Source: Richelia sp. UBA3308
GTDB lineage: Bacteria; Cyanobacteriota; Cyanobacteriia; Cyanobacteriales; Nostocaceae
Reading direction: 5' to 3'
Length of the DNA: 13,240 nt
Assembly (NCBI GenBank): GCA_002361335.1
Contig: DESS01000338.1
Location: 8,352-21,591, forward strand
Under the pieces are notes generated by a model. It saw only the letters and a list, made by a program, of their open reading frames with translations. It was not told where the DNA came from and did no database searches. Below are positions 1 through 6,202 of this stretch, piece after piece; within the stretch, counting starts at the first letter, position 1, and each line of letters starts with the position of its first letter. The position numbers and the translations under genes were made by a program.

Positions 1-4
1 TGGT

Positions 5-22
5 ACGGGCATCCCTGCCCGT
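5..22. repeat. GC-rich perfect hairpin at the left edge
   Basis: A 7-bp perfect stem (ACGGGCA/TGCCCGT) encloses a 4-nt loop in otherwise very AT-rich DNA. It lies about 115 bp beyond the stop codon of the last EPS gene. It could stop transcription of that cluster, but no T-run follows it on either strand, so it looks more like one of the short GC-rich palindromes dispersed in cyanobacterial genomes. The stem is seen; the role is inferred. Confidence 0.5.
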
Positions 23-120
23 TCAAATGTACCTCATTAACATAAAACCTCCTGTATAAATTTACCTCCATAATTTTATATTTTTAATTTGCTATATTTA
101 ATCTTTAATTCATTTTGGAA

Positions 121-181
121 TTTTTAATTTTGATTTTTTAAGTTTTAATTTTGAATTTCCTATTTTCAAATTTTAAATTTT
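121..181. repeat. AT-rich degenerate short-repeat tract overlapping a gene end
   Basis: This is a run of imperfect 6-8 bp units of the TTTTAATT/TTTTGAAT/TTTCAAAT kind. It covers the last 14 codons and stop of the neighbouring GT4 gene and continues into the 3' flank. Such tracts are common between genes in filamentous cyanobacteria. Here the tract forms the C-terminal tail of the protein. Confidence 0.55.
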
Positions 182-1277
182 CTTCATGGATAATAGATGC
201 AAATCCAGAACAAGTTTGCTCCCAATAATAAGAGGTTGCAACTTTTTTACGGCCAGCTTCTCCCATTATTTTAATTAAATCGGGATTTTCAATTAATTTT
301 GATATGGCTTTGGCTAATGCTTGAGAATCAGCAGTTGGAACTAAAAAACCATTTTTACCTTCTTCTATTAACTCTGGCATTGCAGAAACATTAGTCGTAA
401 CTATTGGTAATCCGTAGTGCATTGCTTCTAAAAAGACAATTCCAAAGGTTTCTTTAAAAGAAGGCAGAACAAAAATATCGGCAGAAGTATATAATTGTTT
501 AATATTTTCTTGGTCTGCACCATCGTGAAATACAACACAATCGGTTAGTTTGAGTGTTTTGACAGCATTGTTTAATTGATTGTAGTAACTAGAATTATTT
601 TTACGATTTCCGACTAAATGTAAACTAAAGTCTTGTCGTTCTATTTGAGAAAATGCTTCTATCAAATAGAGTATACCTTTCCTGGGAACATAATTACCGA
701 CACATAAGATTTTTTTACTGCTTTTACTATCTTTGTTCTCGATATTTCCGTCTGCTGGTAAAATTTGAAACTTTTCTCTATCTAATCCCGGTGATAAAAC
801 ATGAATCAATTGGGGATTAATTCCCACAGATACTATTTCACTTTTAGAATATTCGCTACTCGTAACTATCAAATCGGCAAAAGATAATCGGAATTTTTCG
901 ATATATTTATTAATTAACCTTCTAATCACAAATTGATCTTGACTGTCATAACCGTAAAAAAGATGCACTAAAACAACAATTTTACCTTTCCTGATAAAAC
1001 GTTGAATGATATTCGTCAATAATAAAAATCTACTAAAATAATGGTCTTCTACTAAAATCCCCCTATATTTAAACAAAATTACCATAAATATTAAAGATGC
1101 CAAAATATCTCCGATAATTGGTATCTTGCCAAGTCTCAAATAATGTCTTTTTTCATGTAAACTGACATATTCTTGTTGCCAACCGAGTTTTTCCAAATAT
1201 TGTGAAAGTTGATAATTGTAAAGTTCTCCTCCAGTTTGAGGAGGTTTCGCACCAGTTAAAAAGAAAACTTTTTCCAT
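138..1277 (-). CDS. GT4-family glycosyltransferase (EPS assembly)
   Basis: The 379-residue product is a GT-B fold, retaining glycosyltransferase that should move a sugar from a nucleotide-sugar donor to a lipid-linked EPS intermediate at the inner face of the membrane. The N-terminal domain has the glycine loop PPQTGGELYNY (residues 12-22). The donor-binding domain starts near residue 189 (KILCVGNYVPRKG). The GT4 E-x7-E motif is E276...E284 in KETFGIVFLEAM. A hydrophobic stretch at about 52-69 may help membrane association. The start is ATG with no obvious Shine-Dalgarno. The last 14 residues (from ENLKFENRKF on) are encoded by an AT-rich repeat tract and look like a non-conserved extension. 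It is the last EPS gene in the window, 352 bp after the preceding GT4 gene. Donor sugar and linkage cannot be read from sequence. The family call is firm. Confidence 0.93.
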   Translation of the reverse strand: MEKVFFLTGAKPPQTGGELYNYQLSQYLEKLGWQQEYVSLHEKRHYLRLGKIPIIGDILASLIFMVILFKYRGILVEDHYFSRFLLLTNIIQRFIRKGKIVVLVHLFYGYDSQDQFVIRRLINKYIEKFRLSFADLIVTSSEYSKSEIVSVGINPQLIHVLSPGLDREKFQILPADGNIENKDSKSSKKILCVGNYVPRKGILYLIEAFSQIERQDFSLHLVGNRKNNSSYYNQLNNAVKTLKLTDCVVFHDGADQENIKQLYTSADIFVLPSFKETFGIVFLEAMHYGLPIVTTNVSAMPELIEEGKNGFLVPTADSQALAKAISKLIENPDLIKIMGEAGRKKVATSYYWEQTCSGFASIIHEENLKFENRKFKIKT

Positions 1278-1326
1278 AATCCATAAAAATAATTGTTAGA
1301 TTTTGCATCAGCTAATATCAACTCTA

Positions 1327-1374
1327 GGGTGTGTGAGGCTTTGAAAAATTAAATATGAAATTAACAAGTCTCCC
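1327..1374. repeat. 48-bp direct repeat, copy 1
   Basis: It begins GGGTGTGTGAGGC and ends AAGTCTCCC. It aligns without gaps to 1422-1469 with 42 of 48 bases identical, and all six differences are transitions. It lies 10 bp from the 33-bp repeat at 1385-1417. Confidence 0.9.
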
Positions 1375-1384
1375 TAAACTACCG

Positions 1385-1417
1385 CACCGAGATTTTATCT
1401 TGATTTAAACAGTTACT
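1385..1417. repeat. 33-bp direct repeat, intergenic copy
   Basis: It matches 1610-1642 at 29 of 33 positions without gaps. The core ATCTTGATTTAAACAG is identical. The other copy contains the last codons and stop of the upstream GT4 gene, so this copy is best read as a duplicated fragment of that gene's 3' end. Confidence 0.85.
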
Positions 1418-1421
1418 AAGG

Positions 1422-1469
1422 GGGTGTGTGAAGCCTTGAAAAATCAAATACAAAATTAACAAGCCTCCC
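1422..1469. repeat. 48-bp direct repeat, copy 2
   Basis: It begins GGGTGTGTGAAGCC and ends AAGCCTCCC, and is the partner of 1327-1374. It lies only 4 bp from the 33-bp repeat at 1385-1417, which places it at the join of a tandem duplication. Confidence 0.9.
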
Positions 1470-1522
1470 ATCATATCCTTTCCGAATACATCGGAATTAT
1501 TTAAAAAATTAGCTAAAAAAAA

Positions 1523-1564
1523 CTCTGCCTTCCTCTGCCTATACCTCCGCGCCCCTCTGCCTGG
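1523..1564. repeat. GC-rich CTCTGCCT-type interspersed repeat
   Basis: Three copies of CTCTGCCT occur at 1523-1530, 1533-1540 and 1555-1562, separated by TC and by an ATACCTCCGCGCCC segment. On the other strand this reads as AGGCAGAG-type sequence, a pattern often seen between genes in Nostocales (general knowledge, not checked here). It stands out sharply in base composition and lies inside the segment that appears to have been inserted into a duplicated 3' flank. Confidence 0.65.
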
Positions 1565-1609
1565 AAAAATATATAATCCCGATGCCAACGGATTTGATAT
1601 CACCTCACC

Positions 1610-1642
1610 CACCGGCATTTAATCTTGATTTAAACAGCTACT
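1610..1642. repeat. 33-bp direct repeat, copy containing a gene stop codon
   Basis: This is the partner of 1385-1417 (29 of 33 identical). It includes the terminal codons (part of E-V-A-V) and the TAA stop of the minus-strand GT4 gene plus 20 bp of 3' flank, so it is presumably the original of the two copies. Confidence 0.85.
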
Positions 1643-2841
1643 TCCGCATTTAAACCAGTAAGCTGCATCATCCCTTGGGCATAGCTTTCCAGACTACAAT
1701 GATTTTCAACCCAATCTCTACCCTTTGTCAAAAGTTCTTTGGTATTTGGATTTTTGGCAACATCAACAATAGTTTGAGCAACTGCTGTTGAATCATCAGG
1801 GTTAACAGTCCATTCTGGGGCAAAATTCTGTAAAATCTCGTTAATACCACCCATATTGCTACCAACTACAGGAACACCACAAGCAATAGCTTCAACAACG
1901 GTGCGCCCAAATGGTTCCCGTGGTGCTAAGGTAACAACTATATCTGCATACTTATAATAATCTTCAATTTTAAAAGTAGGCGGTAAAATCGTAAAACAAT
2001 CTGCAACTCCAGCTTTTGCAGCATTCTCAAGTAAATTTTGGCTGTATATCTTTTCGGGAGAAAAGTCTTCCCCAATTACAATACTATGATAATTTTCACC
2101 CATTGCTTTTAACTTAGCCAATACCGGAATCAATGCCCGTAAATTTTTATCGTTGATCATTCCGGGTTTACTAATACGTGAAGGAGTAAGCATGATTCGC
2201 GCTCCCGAATTGATAATAGATTTCAAATTATCTGGAGCAGTACTAACAGTTTGAGTATTAAATTTTTCTAAGTCAACTGGTTGATAAAGAATTCCCCGAA
2301 TATCCGGCATTAAACTACGGATATGTTCTGCTGTAAATTGTGAATTACAAATAGCACCAGGGGCAAGACTAGCGAAAGTAATTTTTCTGGCTAAATATCC
2401 TAAATAATTATAAGACAGTGCTAAATCATGACAAAAATGATAAACCTGACGGCGACTTAGCCTTATAGATGGTGAGAACAATGTCAGTATGGGTAAGTAA
2501 CTTCGCCAAACAAGATTATCAAGTAATAAAGGATAATGTTTTGGTTGTTTATTTACCCAATGTAAGGCGGATTTGAGAAATTGATTAGAATTATCAGCTT
2601 CAATCAATTCAATACAATCGGATTGGCCTGCATCTTTAAAATATTTTTCCATAAAAGAACCTTTATGGATTAAAATACATAATTTATCGGTTGCCTGACA
2701 TTTCTCAAAACCCATAGCTAACATTAACAGACTAACTGTTGTACCACCTAAAGAATGGCAGTAAGCAGGAATCACTATCAGCTTTTTTTGGGCTTTTTTC
2801 TGTCTATTTGATGTTTGATTGGGATTTAGTACGCTAGTCAT
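1630..2841 (-). CDS. GT4-family glycosyltransferase (EPS assembly)
   Basis: The 403-residue product is a GT-B retaining glycosyltransferase, probably cytoplasmic-face and acting on a lipid-linked EPS unit. After a polar N-terminus, the first Rossmann-like domain starts at LIVIPAYCHSLGGTT (21-35), with the acceptor-side glycine loop LGGTT. The second domain starts near ARIMLTPSRIS (214-224). The GT4 E-x7-E motif is E309...E317 in REPFGRTVVEA, followed by GVPVVGSNMGGINEI, a typical donor-site segment. It is only distantly similar to the GT4 at 138-1277, so it probably adds a different sugar. The ATG has no visible Shine-Dalgarno: the expected position is taken by a CAGTTAT heptamer array beginning 3 bp upstream. 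The 3' end is partly duplicated downstream. Family assignment is firm; donor and acceptor are unknown. Confidence 0.93.
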   Translation of the reverse strand: MTSVLNPNQTSNRQKKAQKKLIVIPAYCHSLGGTTVSLLMLAMGFEKCQATDKLCILIHKGSFMEKYFKDAGQSDCIELIEADNSNQFLKSALHWVNKQPKHYPLLLDNLVWRSYLPILTLFSPSIRLSRRQVYHFCHDLALSYNYLGYLARKITFASLAPGAICNSQFTAEHIRSLMPDIRGILYQPVDLEKFNTQTVSTAPDNLKSIINSGARIMLTPSRISKPGMINDKNLRALIPVLAKLKAMGENYHSIVIGEDFSPEKIYSQNLLENAAKAGVADCFTILPPTFKIEDYYKYADIVVTLAPREPFGRTVVEAIACGVPVVGSNMGGINEILQNFAPEWTVNPDDSTAVAQTIVDVAKNPNTKELLTKGRDWVENHCSLESYAQGMMQLTGLNAEVAV

Positions 2842-2843
2842 TT

Positions 2844-2871
2844 CAGTTATCAGTTATCAGTTATCAGTTAT
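2844..2871. repeat. Heptamer tandem repeat (CAGTTAT)x4
   Basis: Four exact copies of CAGTTAT, followed by CAAGTAC, form an STRR-like array of the kind common in heterocystous cyanobacteria. It starts 3 bp upstream of the ATG of the minus-strand GT4 gene and so forms its 5' untranslated region. The rest of the 238-bp gap to the GT2 gene (2872-3079) is AT-rich and shows no gene. A plus-strand open frame that starts inside the GT4 gene and crosses this gap looks spurious. Confidence 0.9.
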
Positions 2872-3079
2872 CAAGTACCCACAGGATAAATATTTTTTTT
2901 GCAATCGGGCGGATTATCGATGGCTTGTATCCTGTTTATTTTTTGGTGATTCGATTTTATATTTTATATTTAACTTAAATATATGGGTAGAATTCTCCAC
3001 CGTCATATGGTGTTTGATTCTTCCTTATTCCAACTTCCGCTCTTCCTTATTTTTAAGTTTGCCGCTTCAATAATTGTGA

Positions 3080-4108
3080 TTAAAATTTAAATTTTTTCGA
3101 TTTTTTACCTATTAGTTGTGGCTTTTTACCTGTCAATTTAAACCGTGAATAACGTCGCAATCCTAAACTCATGTATATTTTCGCTTCATTCGGAAATAAA
3201 GCACACATTCCCCGGCGCACAAGTCTTTCTAAAGTATCTTTAGAACTATAATTTATCGCTCTACTTTCTTGCAAAGTCATCCAAATTATCTTTAAGGTTT
3301 GTGTGAATGAACCCCTATCAGATTGTAGTATTTTTAAACTACGGTAATCTATATCTCGTTCAATATCAAAACGTTGGGTTATACCCACATTGCTAGCAGT
3401 ATCATTAATACAATTAGCCGTGTCTTCACGCTGTTTAATTAAATAAGAAATATTATTACTATTCGCTTGCATATTATTTCCGTGTTTTCGATAATACATT
3501 AATGGCTGCTCAATTCTACTTACTTCCCCATAAAATGGTACAGTTGCAGTTAAGTATGTATCCCCAGCACGGATTTGTTTGGGAATCGGTAAAACTTTCT
3601 CTAAAACCCAACGCCGATATGATAATGCCGAAGTCACTGCCCAAGCATATCTTCCCCATTTTAAAAGTAAGGGTTTAACATCACCTTGATTAAAATAAGT
3701 TGGATCCCTACCAATAATTCCGCCTTCGACATCAACTGTAGTTCTTCCATGAGATATTTGTACCACTACAGGATTTTGATTAAATGCTGCGACAACTTTT
3801 GCTAGTTTTTCTTGATAATAATAATCATCGGAATCGAGAAAACAAATAATCTCACCTTTCGCACGAGCAAATCCTGCATTAAATGCTGCACTTTGTCCTT
3901 CATTTTGCTGAAAAATCGCAGTTAATTTATCTTGATAACTTTCAATAATCTCTCGTGAATTATCTGTTGAACCGTCATCTACCACTATTAATTCAAAATT
4001 TCGGTATGTTTGATTCAAAACGCTTTCAATTGCTTCAGTGATAAAACTACCGTAATTATAATTACCAATAATCACGCTTACTAAGGGATTTGCAGTATCT
4101 TTATTCAT
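3080..4108 (-). CDS. GT2-family glycosyltransferase (EPS assembly)
   Basis: The 342-residue product is a GT-A fold, inverting glycosyltransferase. It opens with PLVSVIIGNYNYG (8-20), the classic GT2 beginning. The nucleotide-binding VVDDGSTDNS follows (42-51), with the metal-binding DxD as LDSDD (91-95). AGDTYL (181-186) occupies the position of the catalytic acid/base motif that is often (G/E)D-x-x-L. YRKHGNNM (206-213) matches the YRxHxxN segment common after the catalytic domain. The C-terminal 120 residues are basic (for example GKKPQLIGKKSKKFKF) and have no strong membrane helix, so contact with acidic lipids is likely but inferred. It should transfer a sugar to the lipid-linked EPS unit in the cytoplasm. 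No Shine-Dalgarno is evident. It lies 130 bp after the ligase-like gene. Sugar specificity is unknown. Confidence 0.94.
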   Translation of the reverse strand: MNKDTANPLVSVIIGNYNYGSFITEAIESVLNQTYRNFELIVVDDGSTDNSREIIESYQDKLTAIFQQNEGQSAAFNAGFARAKGEIICFLDSDDYYYQEKLAKVVAAFNQNPVVVQISHGRTTVDVEGGIIGRDPTYFNQGDVKPLLLKWGRYAWAVTSALSYRRWVLEKVLPIPKQIRAGDTYLTATVPFYGEVSRIEQPLMYYRKHGNNMQANSNNISYLIKQREDTANCINDTASNVGITQRFDIERDIDYRSLKILQSDRGSFTQTLKIIWMTLQESRAINYSSKDTLERLVRRGMCALFPNEAKIYMSLGLRRYSRFKLTGKKPQLIGKKSKKFKF

Positions 4109-4161
4109 TTGATTTTAGTTGTTAGTTGATAGTTGGAGCGTTGTTAGTTTTTAGTGTTGCC

Positions 4162-4199
4162 TACCTTGCGATCAATTATGTTTGTTTACAATCAAGGTA
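4162..4199. repeat. Inverted repeat between GT2 and ligase-like genes
   Basis: TACCTTG (4162-4168) and CAAGGTA (4193-4199) form a 7-bp perfect stem around a 24-nt loop. Beside it, at about 4113-4150, is a degenerate GTTAGTTGATAGTTG heptamer-like tract in the GT2 leader. There is no T-run, so a terminator is unlikely; the stem could be a mild mRNA-stability element. Confidence 0.4.
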
Positions 4200-4238
4200 T
4201 TACGACAATTTTATACATAAATCAAACCATGATCGATA

Positions 4239-5579
4239 TTAGTTGCTATTTTTAATCTTCCCAGAACCAACTATAGCCGCAAGCAAGACTAGCATACAGG
4301 CAATTAACTCTCCAAATTCCATAACTGTAGATAATAAAGTATATAAAATCAGCAGAAAAAACGCTGATAATGGTCTACCCTGTCGAGTTTCATACAACCA
4401 AGCTGCAAAGGATATCCAAAATATAAAAAATATTAAGGTTCCAACTATACCCATATGGTACAGTAAAGTGCCTAAAATAAAGCTGTGGGTTCCAACACGC
4501 CCTAATTCAAATCCAGTTAATACTGTAGCACCTACAATCCAATGACCGAATATCGGTTTATCTGGAATCGCCTCTAAAGTCTGTTTATATATTTCACCAC
4601 GAACTTCTGTTGAATCGGCACGTACCTCCCCTACTGTTTCTACTTGAGAGTTATATACCTCTAAAAGAGAGTCTGTTACGGGAGGGAAAGACAGTGTTGT
4701 AAAACTGACGATCGCTAACAATGCTAAGGGTAATGCATAGCCCTGAATTCTTCCATAGATCAATGTGTAACGTAATATTACAATAATCGGTAGCAACAGC
4801 CATACAGAACGAGTTCCGCTTACAAGTACCAAGAAGAAACTACCTGTAAATAAGCATATCGACCAAAGACGATTTTTGATATCGAGGGAAACTAAATTAA
4901 TGTAAGCTACTACTAAGGCTAAAATCTCTGGAATTATAAAGAAAAAACTCCAACGTTTCAAACCGGCAATACTTGTATGATAAGGTAAGTAAGGTATTAA
5001 ATAATTAGATAATCCTGCACCATGTTCATAGTTTCCTTGGGCGTTTCCCGCCAGCAATGAAAAAATTGTGCGTGGATATATATAGTCTCTACCTCCGAAA
5101 ATAAGTTCCCCAACTACCCAAAACAAAAGCATTTGTATTACGAGTACACTGCAAGCCCAAGCTACTACTTCTAAACGTACTCTAATATTGTTACTTTGAA
5201 CATACCAAAGTAATAAAATAAGTCCATACCAAAATAAAATATAGCGGATATCTTCTGTAATATTAATTTTACTATCTGTGGCTAACTCATAAAATATTGA
5301 ACCAATTAATCTATAACTAGAAAATATAAATAAGGCTATCGCATTTAAACTTGGTTTTTTTAAGCGTATTCTGCCATAATGTCGTTGTTCATACCAAGCA
5401 ATGCCAAAAAATATCAATGCAGCCATAAATCTATAAATTCCAATAATCCACCAAGCTGGAATTAAACTTATATTGGCACAAACTATTTTTTCTGGATAGG
5501 TCAGATTATTCCATTTTATCCAAATTCCTGAAAATAATTTCCGATCTTCTACTTTTTCTGCTACTTGATGTAAGGGCAT
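4239..5579 (-). CDS. O-antigen ligase/Wzy-like polytopic membrane protein, copy 2
   Basis: The 446-residue product has about ten or more hydrophobic segments spread along its length. It belongs to the O-antigen ligase/polymerase class of GT-C-like enzymes that transfer undecaprenyl-linked glycans on the outer side of the plasma membrane, either polymerising repeat units (Wzy) or attaching chains to an acceptor (WaaL-type). Class-like segments are VSGTRSVWLLLPI (253-265, with R257) at a helix end, the long external loop with RADSTEVRGEIY (320-331), and GTHSFILGTLLYHMG (363-377, with H365), which matches the H-N/S-x-x-L segment of the family. It is a full-length paralogue of the protein at 6199-7587. 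Both begin with a short polar region and then SGIWI(K/R)W-NLT--EK. The ATG is preceded by no clear Shine-Dalgarno. A 619-bp gap upstream suggests it may have its own promoter. Polymerase and ligase cannot be told apart here. Confidence 0.85.
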   Translation of the reverse strand: MPLHQVAEKVEDRKLFSGIWIKWNNLTYPEKIVCANISLIPAWWIIGIYRFMAALIFFGIAWYEQRHYGRIRLKKPSLNAIALFIFSSYRLIGSIFYELATDSKINITEDIRYILFWYGLILLLWYVQSNNIRVRLEVVAWACSVLVIQMLLFWVVGELIFGGRDYIYPRTIFSLLAGNAQGNYEHGAGLSNYLIPYLPYHTSIAGLKRWSFFFIIPEILALVVAYINLVSLDIKNRLWSICLFTGSFFLVLVSGTRSVWLLLPIIVILRYTLIYGRIQGYALPLALLAIVSFTTLSFPPVTDSLLEVYNSQVETVGEVRADSTEVRGEIYKQTLEAIPDKPIFGHWIVGATVLTGFELGRVGTHSFILGTLLYHMGIVGTLIFFIFWISFAAWLYETRQGRPLSAFFLLILYTLLSTVMEFGELIACMLVLLAAIVGSGKIKNSN

Positions 5580-5657
5580 TTTTTGATTTTTTTGCCTGTT
5601 AATTGTCGATTAGGAATATTTGGTAAAAATCTGCACCTTGTTTTTTCATTTACATTA

Positions 5658-5687
5658 TTGATTTATTTTAATGAAAAAATAAATCAA
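5658..5687. promoter_or_regulatory. 12-bp perfect inverted repeat upstream of the ligase-like gene
   Basis: TTGATTTATTTT and AAAATAAATCAA are exact reverse complements separated by 6 nt (AATGAA). The centre lies about 95 bp upstream of the ATG at 5579. It could be an operator or a leader hairpin. The AT-only stem and lack of a T-run in the gene's direction argue against a terminator. The symmetry is seen; the function is guessed. Confidence 0.45.
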
Positions 5688-5900
5688 AATATTTTTCGCT
5701 TTTTGAAATTTAAATCTTAAACAAAATATTCAATTACATTGTCAATTTTATTGAAATAGGACTGAGGCAACTGGTACATTTTTATTGTCGGGTGCTGTAC
5801 ACTGATTTTTAAGCTAATAATAAGGCAATGAGAGTAGGGCACCATCAGAGTTTTGTGACACTTACCTAAATCCTCTTAAAATCCAATTGACAATAAAATT

Positions 5901-5947
5901 CAAATTCAAATTCAAATTCAAATTCAAATTCAAATTCAAATTCAAAT
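5901..5947. repeat. Hexanucleotide tandem repeat (CAAATT)x7 plus partial
   Basis: Seven exact copies of CAAATT run from 5901 to 5942, followed by CAAAT. The preceding AAAATT is a degenerate eighth unit. It is a perfect simple-sequence array and therefore likely to vary in copy number between isolates. It lies about 320 bp upstream of the ATG at 5579. Confidence 0.95.
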
Positions 5948-5994
5948 ATATATTCGATTTTTTAAAAACCGATTGATATTAATTGAATAAAATA

Positions 5995-6202
5995 AGCAAT
6001 ATTTATAGTTCTTCAGTATATAGTATGCTAAAAGTATTGCTAAAAAGCTTGAAATTATTACTAGACAAAGGAAACAAGCTGTATAAATTACCTTGATAGT
6101 AAATACTATTTTTATTCGCTGTTTCCTAATCCTATTGCCAATTAAGAGTTCGCTTTTTGTTTTATTTTTATAGCATACTAAGTACGGATGAGCAATATTT
6201 AT
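5995..6202. repeat. 12-bp direct repeat flanking a palindromic segment
   Basis: AGCAATATTTAT occurs at 5995-6006 and again at 6191-6202. The right copy overlaps the last codon and stop of the minus-strand ligase-like gene. Between them lies the inverted-repeat-bounded segment 6021-6180. Confidence 0.75.
6021..6180. mobile_element. Possible MITE-like 160-bp palindromic element
   Basis: The ends TAGTATGCTA (6021-6030) and TAGCATACTA (6171-6180) are perfect 10-bp inverted repeats starting and ending in TA. Inside is a nested inverted pair, AGGAAACA (6069-6076) and TGTTTCCT (6120-6127). There is no coding capacity. Small size, terminal inverted repeats and AT-rich interior fit a MITE-like element. 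However, the flanking 12-bp direct repeat is 10-14 bp away from the ends rather than adjacent, so a clean target-site duplication is not shown. It could equally be a chance or regulatory palindrome. Confidence 0.35.

Larger units (their letters stand above)
1278..1629. other. 352-bp gap between two GT4 genes, filled with repeats
   Basis: I see no credible gene here. A 79-codon open frame on the minus strand (1379-1618) consists largely of repeat sequence and has no family features. The stretch contains two copies of a 48-bp repeat, a 33-bp direct repeat whose second copy runs into the upstream gene's stop codon, and a CTCTGCCT-type GC-rich repeat, all listed separately. A 6-bp stem (TTCCGA/TCGGAA, 1480-1496) lies next to the GC-rich tract. 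Confidence 0.7.
5580..6198. other. 619-bp AT-rich spacer between the two ligase-like paralogues
   Basis: I see no gene. The stretch holds a 12-bp perfect inverted repeat (5658-5687), a hexanucleotide array (5901-5947) and a 160-bp palindrome-bounded segment (6021-6180), all listed separately. ACTGAGGCAACTGGTAC (5761-5777) and GTCGGGTGCTGTACAC (5787-5802) are less AT-rich than their surroundings and could be fragments of an interspersed repeat. A promoter for the downstream paralogue would be expected here, but I found no convincing -35/-10 pair. Confidence 0.6.

Noticed and set aside
1379..1618. 79-codon minus-strand open frame between the two GT4 genes
   Set aside because: It is largely built from interspersed and duplicated repeat sequence, has no recognisable domain or ribosome site, and is best explained as chance.
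2819..3073. 84-codon plus-strand open frame
   Set aside because: It starts inside the GT4 gene on the opposite strand, passes through the heptamer array and continues into AT-rich spacer, giving a low-complexity product.
5901..5947. Repeated units that might suggest a CRISPR array
   Set aside because: The units are 6 bp with no spacers between them, so this is a microsatellite. The other arrays (7-8 bp units) fail for the same reason.
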